Shown: positions 1 to 8,661 of the stretch, one piece after another
How positions within the stretch are numbered: position 1 is the stretch's first letter
How the letters are laid out: each line of letters starts with the position of its first letter
Assembly (NCBI RefSeq): GCF_003350475.1
Contig: NZ_QQAV01000014.1
Coordinates: forward strand, 80,362 to 144,361
From: Pseudacidovorax intermedius
Lineage (GTDB): Bacteria > Pseudomonadota > Gammaproteobacteria > Burkholderiales > Burkholderiaceae_C
Direction: 5' to 3'
DNA: 64,000 bases
Program-made: the position numbers and the translations under genes
The notes under the pieces: generated by a model
Told to the model about the DNA's origin: nothing
The model's input: the letters and a program-made list of their open reading frames with translations, nothing else
Database searches by the model: none

Positions 1-512
1 TAGCCCATGAATTGCCCGTCGCGGCGGCGCCAGGAGCCCATGTGCAGCTCGTAGGTGCTCATGGGGGCATCGAGGGCGTTGCGCGCGGCGCGGCTGGCCA
101 TCCATGCCGAGTCGCCCCATTCGTGCGTGCCGGCCCAGATGCGCGAACCCGTGGCGGGCGGCAGTTCGGCGCTGAAGGCGAAAGGGTCGGCCTTCTCGCC
201 GACGTAGCGGCCGTCCGGGCCCCAGATGCGGTACTTGTAGGCCTGGCCGGGCTGCGCCGGAATGCCCTCGCCCTCCCACACGCCGCTGCCGTCGGGCCGG
301 GGCTGCAGGGCGTCGGCCTCGTCGTTCCAGCCGTTCCAGTCGCCGATCACCGCGACGCGGCTGGCATTGGGGGCCCAGACGGCGAAGTGGAAGGTGCCGT
401 CGTCGTCGAGATGCGCGCCCAGCCGTTCATACAGGCGGGCGTGGCTTCCCTCGCGCAGCAGATGCACATCCAGGGGACCGAATCGGGGCGACGGAGCAGG
501 GAGTTGGGACAT
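1..512 (-). CDS. glgB: 1,4-alpha-glucan branching enzyme, N-terminal part (cut by window edge)
   Basis: Translating the minus strand from the ATG at 512 gives about 170 residues that stay open to the window edge. The start reads MSQLPAPSPRFGPLDVHLL. A CBM48/early-set glucan-binding domain follows, with FAVWAPNASRVAVIGDWN and later YKYRIWGPDGRYVGEKADPF. The last visible segment, STYELHMGSWRRRDGQFMG, is the linker into the GH13 catalytic barrel of GlgB. The family makes alpha-1,6 branches in glycogen, in the cytoplasm. The catalytic Asp/Glu residues lie outside the window. Upstream (513-655) I see no gene, and then the IS110 element, so its native promoter may have been separated from whatever lay beyond. 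Identification is firm for the family; completeness cannot be judged. Confidence 0.9.
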   Translation of the reverse strand, partial: MSQLPAPSPRFGPLDVHLLREGSHARLYERLGAHLDDDGTFHFAVWAPNASRVAVIGDWNGWNDEADALQPRPDGSGVWEGEGIPAQPGQAYKYRIWGPDGRYVGEKADPFAFSAELPPATGSRIWAGTHEWGDSAWMASRAARNALDAPMSTYELHMGSWRRRDGQFMG

Positions 513-704
513 GGGGCCGGCGGGCTTGATGGGCAACATACGTTGTACACCGCCGCCCTGGCGGCGCCCGGACGGCAAAGCCGCGGTGCCTTGTCGGACG
601 GATGCCCACGTCCTTCGCGAGCGACGGGCATGGTCCCACCCACGCCCCGTCCTGGGCCCCTCTCCCTCGCGGGAGAGCAACTGTGTTCAAAGTCAATGGT
701 TAGT

Positions 705-1904
<1,200 letters not shown>

Positions 1905-1965
1905 AGGGGCGGCCGCCGCCGGCACCCGTTGCACCTCTGGAGTGCGGCGGCCCCCTCTCCCCGGG

Positions 1966-1986
1966 CCTCTCCCGCGAGGGGAGAGG
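1966..1986. repeat. intact palindromic repeat CCTCTCCC-GCGA-GGGGAGAGG
   Basis: This is a near-perfect hairpin of the same kind as the one interrupted by the IS110 element (658-677 plus 1907-1910). It lies 18 bases beyond the stop codon of the DUF3455 lipoprotein gene (minus strand), so it could act as a 3'-end hairpin, although no run of T follows. Two copies of the palindrome within a few hundred bases suggest a family of extragenic palindromes used as landing sites by the IS. Confidence 0.6.
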
Positions 1987-2004
1987 GAGCAAGACCCTGC
2001 CGCC

Positions 2005-2553
2005 TTACATCGCCGGCCTGTAGAAGATGTAGTCCGCCTGGTAGTTGACGACCTGCTTCTGGCCCAGGCTGGCCTGACCGCAAGGCAGCATGGGGGCGAC
2101 GCCGCCCTTGGTGGCCACGCGCTGGATGTAGCTCACGCCCTGCATGGCGCCCATGCCCATGGCCGGGTTGGCCTTGACCAACTGCAGCGGGATGTTGCCG
2201 GCGCCGCCCGGCGCGACCGCGACCTGGGTGGCGGTGACCTTGGAGCCGTCCATGCTCTCCCAGGTGGCCGGCGGGCCGTAATAGCGGCCGATGGCCTTGC
2301 CGCTGCGGTCCATCAGGCGCGCATCGGGGCCGACGAAGAACCACTCGTACTGGCCTGCCATGTCGGCCTTGGCGCGGCATTCGTAGGTGATGGTGCCGGC
2401 GCCCACGGTCTCGAGCGCGACGCGCTGGCCGGCGGGCACCTGGACGGGGGCGGGCAGGCCGGCCTGCGAGTACGGGGCCGGCATGGGCGCGGTGGCACAG
2501 GCGGACAACAGGACGGCGGCGGCCACGGTGGCCAGGGGGGCGGTCATGCGCAT
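2005..2553 (-). CDS. DUF3455 family secreted lipoprotein
   Basis: The protein is 182 residues. The start MRMTAPLATVAAAVLLSACA is a lipoprotein signal peptide with lipobox LSAC, so the mature protein begins at Cys19 and should be membrane anchored. The body contains ITYECRAK, EWFFVGPDARLMD and GPPATWESMDGSKVTA, typical of DUF3455, a domain of unknown function found in bacteria and fungi. The ATG at 2553 follows a good ribosome site (AAAGGAG, 2561-2567), so the longer open frame upstream is rejected. It is divergent from the sigma-factor gene across 236 bases in which I see no further gene. A target of that sigma factor is possible but not shown. Confidence 0.82.
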   Translation of the reverse strand: MRMTAPLATVAAAVLLSACATAPMPAPYSQAGLPAPVQVPAGQRVALETVGAGTITYECRAKADMAGQYEWFFVGPDARLMDRSGKAIGRYYGPPATWESMDGSKVTATQVAVAPGGAGNIPLQLVKANPAMGMGAMQGVSYIQRVATKGGVAPMLPCGQASLGQKQVVNYQADYIFYRPAM

Positions 2554-2789
2554 GGAATGCTCCTTTCGATGGGCAACAACGGGTTGAGGTTCGGGGTGGC
2601 AGTCGGCGGTCGCCCTCCGCGACCTCTCCTTGCTGCCTGCCCCGTTCGACTTACGGCCCCGTTCATGAACCGGATGCATACCCGGCGAAAGTTGAAGGAC
2701 TTGTGAATTCATCGCCGCCCACCGCGCGCATCCGGCAGCCGGGAACGCGCGTACCCACCAGATGGCCGCCGCTCCCGCACAATGTCCCG

Positions 2790-3368
2790 ATGCCTTCCGC
2801 CACGACGCCCGACGACGAGCTGCTGGGTCTGCTCGATCGTGTCGCCCGCCGCGACGCCTCCGCCCTCCAGGCGCTGTACGAACGCACATCGTCCCGGCTC
2901 TTCGGCCTCGCGATGCGCGTGGTTCGGCAGCACGAATGGGCCGAAGACGTACTGCAGGAGGCCTTCCTCACCATCTGGCGTTCGGCACCCGACTACCGCG
3001 CGACGCTGAGCCCGCCGATGGCCTGGATGTCGCTGATCGTGCGCAGCCGCGCCCTCGACCTGCTGCGCCGCCAGACGAGCCAGGGCGGCGACGTGACGCA
3101 GGAGTTCAGCGAGACGCTGGCCGACACCCTGCCCGCGTCCGAGCCCGGCCCGCAGGAGCTGGCCGATGCCAGCGAGCAGGCCTGGCTGCTGCACCAGTGC
3201 CTGCAGCAGCTGCCCAACGCGCAGCGCGAGGCGCTGTCGCTGGCCTACCTGCGCGACCTGAGCCACAGCGAACTGGCCACGCGCCTGGCGCAGCCGCTGG
3301 GCACCATCAAGACCTGGATCCGGCGCGGGCTGGACAAGCTGCGCGTCTGCATGGAGCAGGCGGCATGA
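2790..3368 (+). CDS. ECF-type RNA polymerase sigma factor (SigK-like)
   Basis: The protein is 192 residues. Region 2 reads LYERTSSRLFGLAMRVV and WAEDVLQEAFLTIW, with the promoter-melting segment MAWMSLIVRSRALDLLRR. Region 4 is a helix-turn-helix with REALSLAYLRDLSHSELA and GTIKTWIRRGLDKLR. I chose ATG 2790 (MPSATTPDDELLG) because family members start just before region 2 and the 29 residues encoded further upstream are Pro/Arg-rich and unlike any sigma factor. The gene for the anti-sigma factor follows 43 bases later on the same strand, so the pair is very likely an operon. The inducing signal is unknown; envelope or oxidative stress is usual for this class. Confidence 0.92.
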   Translation: MPSATTPDDELLGLLDRVARRDASALQALYERTSSRLFGLAMRVVRQHEWAEDVLQEAFLTIWRSAPDYRATLSPPMAWMSLIVRSRALDLLRRQTSQGGDVTQEFSETLADTLPASEPGPQELADASEQAWLLHQCLQQLPNAQREALSLAYLRDLSHSELATRLAQPLGTIKTWIRRGLDKLRVCMEQAA

Positions 3369-3411
3369 CGCGGCCCCGTCCTTCCACCGCCACCGGCCCG
3401 AGGAGACTCGC

Positions 3412-4170
3412 ATGAACATCGCCGCCAATGCCCGCCTGCTGGCCCTGCTGTCGGCCGCCCATGCCCTGGGCACCCTGCGCGGCGGCGCCCGCCGGCGCTT
3501 CGAGGCCATCGCGCGCGAACAGCCCGCCGTGCGCGCCAGTGCCCTGCTGTGGCGCGAGCGGCTGACGGGCTTCGTCGAACTCGCGCCCGCGGTGAACCCG
3601 CCCGCCGCGGTGTGGACGCGCATCCGCAACCTGGTGGACGCCGACCTGCAGGAGGCCCGCCTGGCCGAGCAGAGGGCGGCGCCGCCGGCACCGACGTCGC
3701 CGGCGCGAACGACGGGCTGGTGGGGAAGCCTGGCGATATGGCGCGGCGCCTCGGCCGCTGGCCTGGCGGCCACGGTGCTGGCCGGGGTGATCGGCCTGCA
3801 GTTCTGGCAGCAGGCGCGCGAGGCACAGCAGGTGAAGTACGTGGCGGTGCTGAACGACGACCGTTCGGCCGCATCGATGCTGGTGACCTTCGATGCGAAG
3901 CACCGTCAGCTCACGCTGCAGCGGGTGGGCGACTTCAACGTGGCGCCCGACCGCTCGCTTCAGCTGTGGGCCTTGCCGCCGGGGCGCACGCCACAGTCGC
4001 TGGGGGTGGTGGACTCGCCCGAAGGCATGCGCCTGGCGGCCAGTGCGCAGGTGCTGAAGCAGGCGCCGGCGCTTGCCGTGAGTCTGGAGCCCAAGGGTGG
4101 CGTGCCAGGTGACCGCGGGCCGACGGGGCCGGTGCTGTTCCATGGCGCGCTGATCGAGAAGACGCTGTGA
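3412..4170 (+). CDS. anti-sigma factor of the RskA (anti-sigma-K) family
   Basis: The protein is 252 residues. It has an N-terminal cytoplasmic part (1-110) expected to clamp the sigma factor, one membrane helix at about 118-137 (ASAAGLAATVLAGVIGLQFW), and a periplasmic RskA domain. The RskA signature at the C-terminus is SLEPKGGVPGDRGPTGPVLF. The start ATG 3412 is preceded by GAGGAG. There is no zinc-binding HxxxCxxC motif of the ZAS type in the N-terminal part. It follows its sigma factor directly, which fits a membrane-tethered anti-sigma releasing it on an envelope signal. Confidence 0.9.
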   Translation: MNIAANARLLALLSAAHALGTLRGGARRRFEAIAREQPAVRASALLWRERLTGFVELAPAVNPPAAVWTRIRNLVDADLQEARLAEQRAAPPAPTSPARTTGWWGSLAIWRGASAAGLAATVLAGVIGLQFWQQAREAQQVKYVAVLNDDRSAASMLVTFDAKHRQLTLQRVGDFNVAPDRSLQLWALPPGRTPQSLGVVDSPEGMRLAASAQVLKQAPALAVSLEPKGGVPGDRGPTGPVLFHGALIEKTL

Positions 4171-4271
4171 TCGGGTTTGTCACGCGCCTTTGAGCGGGTT
4201 TGCTTCGAGCGGGTGTGCTGCTCGACGCCTGCGCGGGTGTTGTGTGGTGCTCGTGCGGCCGCGCGATGTCC

Positions 4272-4384
4272 GTGCAACTCCGAGTGGTGCCCGTATGACC
4301 ACCCGACGACTGCGCAATTCCGAGTGCTGTCGATGCCACCACCCGACCGCCCGCGCAATTTCGAGTGCTGGCCGTGCGACCGCT
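4272..4384. repeat. degenerate 40-41 bp tandem repeat, about 2.7 copies
   Basis: Units start at 4272, 4312 and 4353 and share a core of the form GCGCAATTCCGAGTGCTG followed by CGATGCCACCACCCGACCG. The third copy runs into the left arm of the large inverted repeat. No reading frame of note crosses it. It belongs to a gene-free repeat island (4171-5347). Confidence 0.65.
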
Positions 4385-4550
4385 GCGCCACTAACCGGCA
4401 GAGGGCACCGGCATGCGCGCTCCCGGTGCACGCTCGCGCTGACCGGCTTGTTGCACGAGAGGGGTGCTCGCTCTCCACCGACGCGCCTTGCGCACTGCAC
4501 GGCGCCGCGAATGGCACCTCCGCACGCACACCGGCACCCTCCGCCTCGAC
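4374..4550 (+). repeat. left arm of a ~177-bp imperfect inverted repeat
   Basis: Read in reverse complement, this stretch matches 4857-5033 with only scattered differences. Shared landmarks are the outer GCCACTAACCGGC versus GCCGGTTAGCGGC, the central CGGCTTGTTGCAC versus GTGCAACAAGCCG, and the inner CCGCCTCGAC versus GTCGAGGTGG. I estimate close to 90% identity by eye. Small open frames cross it on both strands, but none has a recognisable domain. Confidence 0.75.
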
Positions 4551-4643
4551 GCTGCGCGCGAGCCCTCCATCTTTGCGGCCCTGGGCCACGAGGGCACTAC
4601 AACGAGACAACGAGACCACAAGGCCATACCGCCACACCGCAAG

Positions 4644-4667
4644 CCATAGAGCCATAGAGCCATAGAG
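4644..4667. repeat. CCATAGAG octamer x3
   Basis: Three perfect head-to-tail copies at 4644-4651, 4652-4659 and 4660-4667, within the spacer of the large inverted repeat. This is a short tandem repeat with no associated gene. Confidence 0.8.
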
Positions 4668-4707
4668 CCCGGGGGGCATGGAGCAACGCAGGCCGATCCA
4701 CCCCAGT

Positions 4708-4814
4708 CCGTTCGGGCTGAGCCTGTCGAAGCCCCGCCCCCAGGGTTGCACCGCGTCGGGCCGGGCTTTCACGCCGCGCGCCGCCTCGCCCTTCGACAGG
4801 CTCAGGGCGAACGG
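4708..4814. repeat. inverted pair of REP-type palindromes (GCCTGTCGAAG / CTTCGACAGGC)
   Basis: The left member is 4708-4733 (CCGTTCGGGCTGAGCCTGTC...) and the right member is 4787-4814 (CGCCCTTCGACAGGCTCAGG...), in opposite orientation about 50 bases apart. The same motif recurs at 11276-11357 (again a pair) and 33527-33550 (single). This dispersed extragenic palindrome is widespread in proteobacterial genomes. Here it lies centrally inside the 177-bp inverted repeat. Confidence 0.8.
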
Positions 4815-4856
4815 ATTTTGGGGCCGGGGGGCGGAACCCGGCCGACCAGGCACATG

Positions 4857-5033
4857 GTCGAGGTGGAGGATGACGGTGTGCGTGCGGAGGTGCCATTCGC
4901 GGCGCCGTGCAGTGCGGTAGGCGCGTCGATGGAGAGCGAGCACCCGCGCTGTGCAACAAGCCGGTCAGCGCGAGCGTGCACCGGGAGCACGCATGCCGGC
5001 GTCCTCCGCCGGTTAGCGGCGCGGCCGTCGTGC
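4857..5033 (-). repeat. right arm of the ~177-bp imperfect inverted repeat
   Basis: This is the reverse complement of 4374-4550 with scattered substitutions. The spacer between the arms is about 306 bp and holds the CCATAGAG triplet and the REP pair. The arms do not encode a transposase, so this could be a decayed composite or MITE-like structure, or simply a duplicated inverted extragenic element. Confidence 0.75.
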
Positions 5034-5065
5034 CCCATCCACCGACGCAAGCGCAAGCCAACGCC

Positions 5066-5135
5066 TCAGCTCAGCTCAGCTCAGCTCAGCTCAGCTCAGC
5101 TCAGCTCAGCTCAGCTCAGCTCAGCTCAGCTCAGC
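5066..5135. repeat. pentanucleotide microsatellite TCAGC x14
   Basis: Fourteen perfect head-to-tail copies of TCAGC, ending in TGAGC to form a GCTCAGCTGAGC palindrome at 5129-5140. It lies 212 bases upstream of the fasciclin gene start. Tracts of this purity and length change copy number readily by strand slippage. Confidence 0.97.
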
Positions 5136-5141
5136 TGAGCG

Positions 5142-5181
5142 ACAGCACAGCACAGCACAGCACAGCACAGCACAGCACAGC
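5142..5181. repeat. pentanucleotide microsatellite ACAGC x8
   Basis: Eight perfect copies of ACAGC begin six bases after the TCAGC tract ends. The two pentamers differ at the first two positions only (TC versus AC in register). The fasciclin start codon is 166 bases downstream. A reading frame passes through both tracts into the fasciclin gene, but it has no credible start or domain of its own. Confidence 0.97.
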
Positions 5182-5347
5182 ACAACCCCCACGAGCATGC
5201 GCCAAGGAGCCGCCCTCCTACGCAAAAGAACGCGCGCCGGATGCATTCCCCGACACCCCGCAGGCCGATGCCATCCAGACTCTGCACAGGCCCGTATCTG
5301 GAGAGCCTGCCGCATATCCGGCGGTACAACAGCCCAAGGAGCCTTGC

Positions 5348-5914
5348 ATGACTTTCTCGAAGAAGACCACCCGCATCCTCGCCGCCACCCTCACCGCCTT
5401 CGCACTCGGCGGTGCCGCCATCGGCGCATCGGCCCAGGTGATGGTGGGTGGCGCGCCCATGTACGCCAACAAGGACATCATCGACAACGCCGTCAACTCC
5501 AAGGACCACACCACGCTGGTGGCCGCCGTCAAGGCCGCCGGCCTGGTCGACACGCTCAAGGGCCCGGGCCCCTTCACCGTCTTCGCGCCCACCAACGCGG
5601 CCTTCGCGGCCCTGCCCGCCGGCACCGTCGACACGCTGCTCAAGCCCGAGAACAAGGGCCAGCTGACGACCATCCTGACCTACCACGTCGTGCCCGGCAA
5701 GGTCGACTCGGCCGCGCTGGTCAAGATGATCGACGACGGCAAGGGCCAGGCCATGCTCAAGACCGTGGCCGGCGGCAGCCTCAAGGCCACGCGCAGCGGC
5801 AGCACCGTGAAGATCACCGACGAGAAGGGCGGCTCGGCCGACGTGACCATCGCCGACGTCTACCAGTCCAACGGCGTGATCCACGTCGTCGACAAGGTCC
5901 TGCTGCCCAAGTAA
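5348..5914 (+). CDS. secreted fasciclin (FAS1) domain protein
   Basis: The protein is 188 residues. A Sec signal peptide (MTFSKKTTRILAATLTAFAL, cleavage near ASA-QV) is followed by one complete FAS1 domain. Its H1 motif is FTVFAPTNAAFAALP and it ends with DVTIADVYQSNGVIHVVDKVLLP, close to the H2/YH-type end of the family. Single-FAS1 secreted proteins (MPB70-like) act in adhesion or matrix binding. The start ATG 5348 follows AAGGAG. The frame is open another 440 bases upstream through the pentamer tracts, but that would bury the signal peptide. The repeats probably sit in its promoter or leader region. A strong terminator follows at 6047. Confidence 0.92.
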   Translation: MTFSKKTTRILAATLTAFALGGAAIGASAQVMVGGAPMYANKDIIDNAVNSKDHTTLVAAVKAAGLVDTLKGPGPFTVFAPTNAAFAALPAGTVDTLLKPENKGQLTTILTYHVVPGKVDSAALVKMIDDGKGQAMLKTVAGGSLKATRSGSTVKITDEKGGSADVTIADVYQSNGVIHVVDKVLLPK

Positions 5915-6046
5915 CGAAAGCGTCGAACGGTCCGTTACCTTTGCGTGCGGACCGTCAGGTGCCACTCAGGGCACCCCGACATACTTCGTTCTCGGCAGTC
6001 CGATCTTCTCCGACTCTTGCTTCCCCTCCACACCCGGACTGTCTTG

Positions 6047-6078
6047 GGGCCCGCTTTACGGCGGGCCCTTTTTCTTTT
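6047..6078 (+). terminator. rho-independent terminator, usable from both sides
   Basis: Perfect 8-bp stem GGGCCCGC (6047-6054) and GCGGGCCC (6061-6068) with a six-base loop, followed by TTTTTCTTTT. It serves the fasciclin gene on the plus strand and lies just past the dabA stop codon (6093) of the convergent minus-strand operon. Confidence 0.9.
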
Positions 6079-6092
6079 GTGCGTCCGTGCCT

Positions 6093-8627
6093 TCAGGCCA
6101 GCCCCTGCCACCGGCCTTCGGCAAGGCGCTGCAGGGTGGGGCCTTCGAAGCGCCACAGATGCAGCCAGCCGTTGGCCAGCAGGTCGCGCACCACGGCATG
6201 CCCGGCGATCACCGCATCGATGGCGGCCTGCGGCGCATCGATGACCACGGTGAGCCGCAGTGGCTCATGCACCCAGCGCCGGCCATCGTGCAGCGACTGA
6301 CGCGCGAGGCCGATGCGCAGGTCGCCGCCATTGCCCTCGAACACCCCCAGCGTGCCACCCACCACGTTGTGCAGCAGCTTGTTGCCACTGCCCAGCCGCA
6401 CGGGATCGCAGGTCGACGCGTGGTACTGCCAGTTGATCCAGTGCGTGACCAGCATGGGCGCGGTCATCAGCTGAGTCAGCCACTCGCCTTGCGGGTCCTG
6501 CGCGGCGTCGTAGTCGTGCAGGAAGGCACGCCCGCCCAGGTTCACGTTCTGGCTGCGATGGCGTGGCGCGATCAGGAAGGCGGCATTGCCCGCAAGACCC
6601 CATTCCGGACGCGTCTGCGCCCCGTCGTTGGCGCGGCGGCGCAGCTGACGATGCAGCACATCCGCCGGCGCCGTCGGGTCCAGGCCCAGGCGCGGCGCGC
6701 GCTCGCGGCGCACCTGGTCGGCGGCGGCCTCGACGACGGGCTGCAGCCGGTCCCACCGGGTGCGGGCGTCGGGCGAGAGCCGGTCGAGGTCGAAGCCTTC
6801 GATCTCGTCGGTGGCGGTGTTGTGCAGCGCGGCCACGAACACGGTGGCTGCGGGCACCTCGATGCCCTGCGCCTTCAGGCCTTCGCGCACGGCTGCATCG
6901 TTGAGCAGCCCCGCCAGGCTGCGCGCATTGACTTCGCCCGTCTGGCCGCAGCAGGCACCACAGTCCAGCGCGGCCGCATGCGCGTTGTTGGCCGACTGGC
7001 TGCCATGGCCGACCAATAGCACCAAGGGCGCGAGCCCCCGCACGAGGCCCATGGACTGCAGCACGCGCGCCGCCAGCGTCACGCGCGCCTCGTCATCCAG
7101 GCCGAGCAACTGCGGCCGGCACACCGACCGGTAGCGCGCGGGCAGGCCGTCCAGATCGTCGCGCGCGCGGTCCTGCACGCCAGGGCGCAGCCAGCGGCCC
7201 AGCCGGCCCAGGTAGCCCAGGCCCGCGGCCTCGACGAAGGAGAAGGCCGCGCCCGGCCAGCGGCTGGCGGCATGCCACTGGTCGCCCAGCGCGAAGCGAT
7301 GCTGGCGGGCCTGTTCGGCCTGCCGCTGCAGCTTCGCCGCTGCGGCAGCGTCGCGGGCATCGGCCGGTACCAGGACATCGCCCACCGTCACGGCGGGCGC
7401 CAGGAGCCCGGGCAACTGCGGCCGCTGCGCGGCGGTGCCCAGCGGCGTGTACGCGAGCGGCAGGCCGAAGAAGCCGGCCACGCCCAGGGTCTGCATGCCG
7501 GGGCAGGCCGCTTCCAGCGCGCGGCGCAGGGGCTCGCTGCGCACGTCGATGCAGAAGGCGGCCTGTACCTCGGGCGTCGGCACCGCAGGCGACGACGCAC
7601 GGCCGGCCAGCGACGCTGCGAGGCCACGCTGGTAACCGGCCTCCAGGGCCACCTGCCAGACCTCGTCCACACGCAGCGCCTGCTCGGCATGCGCCAGTAC
7701 CTCCGGCGCACGGCCCCACTCGCGCTGCACGGTCGCGAAGGCCTGCCGGGCGGCGAGATCGTCCTTGCAGTCCAGCAGCAGCGCGCCCCAGGCCAGCCGG
7801 ATGGCCAGCAACTCGCGCAGGTGCGGGTCCTCTCGGCCCGCCAGCCGGGCCTGCCAGCCCAGGTAGGCGCACCACGACGCCCAGCCATTGACGGTGAGCA
7901 GCACCGACTCCAGGTAGTCGGCCCACACGGCCGGCGGCAGGCCCAGGCGCTCGATCACCCAGTGCTCGGCCTCGCGCGCCGTCGGCGGCAGGGCGTCGAT
8001 GCTGCGGCCGATGTGCGGCAGGCCCATGAGCAGGCCGATGCCGTGGTCGTGCTGCAGCGTCTCGCGCCAAAAGGCGTAGAGGCCCTGCTTGCGCGCCGGC
8101 TGCCAGTCGGCCTGGTGCTGGTCGAACCAGGCGGCGCAGGTCTGGCTGACCTGGTGGGTGATGGCCTGCCGCCAGGTCAGCCGCGTGTGCCGCTGCGGGT
8201 CGTTGTCGAGCACGTCGATCAGCAGCGGCAGCGGCTGCACCGGCAGGGGCCGCGCCAGCGCGGCCACGCAGGCCTCGGGCGTGAGTTCCGCTTCATGCAA
8301 CTGCTGCAGGGCCTGCTGCAGGTCGGCGGCCGTGATGCGGCCTTCGGCCCAGGCCTGCGCCTGCCGCTCGCGCGGCGGAAAGACTTGGATGCCGGCCAGC
8401 ACGGCCATGCGCGCGGCCACCCGGCGCACCGGCATGCCGATGCGCGACCAGTGCGGGTTGACGGCGATGGCACTGTCCAGCGGCCAGGCGGGGGCGATGG
8501 CCTCGCAGGCGCGGCGGCAGGCGGCGTGGATCCGGTCGGCCTGCAGGCCGTCGGGATGGGGCCAAGCCGCGGCCTCGGTGGGCGCCGAGGCGGAGGCCGG
8601 GCGCGTAGGGTTCAGGACATCCGTCAT
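6093..8627 (-). CDS. dabA: inorganic carbon transporter subunit DabA (DUF2309)
   Basis: The protein is 844 residues. DabA is the cytoplasmic, beta-carbonic-anhydrase-like subunit of the DAB pump, which hydrates CO2 to bicarbonate in one direction with energy from a cation gradient delivered by DabB. The zinc site of the family is visible: Cys359 and Asp361 in FCIDVRSE, His541 in LLVGHGS, and Cys556 in LDCGACCG. The His-to-Cys spacing of 15 equals that in the characterised enzyme from Halothiobacillus. The start ATG 8627 (MTDVLNPTRP) is preceded by a GGAG. The open frame upstream overlaps dabB and is rejected. It follows dabB by 34 bases on the same strand, and the terminator at 6047-6078 ends the operon. 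Confidence 0.95.
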   Translation of the reverse strand: MTDVLNPTRPASASAPTEAAAWPHPDGLQADRIHAACRRACEAIAPAWPLDSAIAVNPHWSRIGMPVRRVAARMAVLAGIQVFPPRERQAQAWAEGRITAADLQQALQQLHEAELTPEACVAALARPLPVQPLPLLIDVLDNDPQRHTRLTWRQAITHQVSQTCAAWFDQHQADWQPARKQGLYAFWRETLQHDHGIGLLMGLPHIGRSIDALPPTAREAEHWVIERLGLPPAVWADYLESVLLTVNGWASWCAYLGWQARLAGREDPHLRELLAIRLAWGALLLDCKDDLAARQAFATVQREWGRAPEVLAHAEQALRVDEVWQVALEAGYQRGLAASLAGRASSPAVPTPEVQAAFCIDVRSEPLRRALEAACPGMQTLGVAGFFGLPLAYTPLGTAAQRPQLPGLLAPAVTVGDVLVPADARDAAAAAKLQRQAEQARQHRFALGDQWHAASRWPGAAFSFVEAAGLGYLGRLGRWLRPGVQDRARDDLDGLPARYRSVCRPQLLGLDDEARVTLAARVLQSMGLVRGLAPLVLLVGHGSQSANNAHAAALDCGACCGQTGEVNARSLAGLLNDAAVREGLKAQGIEVPAATVFVAALHNTATDEIEGFDLDRLSPDARTRWDRLQPVVEAAADQVRRERAPRLGLDPTAPADVLHRQLRRRANDGAQTRPEWGLAGNAAFLIAPRHRSQNVNLGGRAFLHDYDAAQDPQGEWLTQLMTAPMLVTHWINWQYHASTCDPVRLGSGNKLLHNVVGGTLGVFEGNGGDLRIGLARQSLHDGRRWVHEPLRLTVVIDAPQAAIDAVIAGHAVVRDLLANGWLHLWRFEGPTLQRLAEGRWQGLA

Positions 8628-8661
8628 GGTGTTCTCCGTGCGGGAATGGGGTCGGGCGTAT

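Noticed and set aside
4272..5181. CRISPR array
   Set aside because: The repeats are tandem without unique spacers, or are pure microsatellites. No cas genes are present.
4907..5914. 335-residue frame joining both pentamer repeats to the fasciclin protein
   Set aside because: It would place the signal peptide at residue 148 and has no ribosome site. ATG 5348 has AAGGAG and a proper signal sequence. A frame-shifting role for the repeats cannot be fully excluded.
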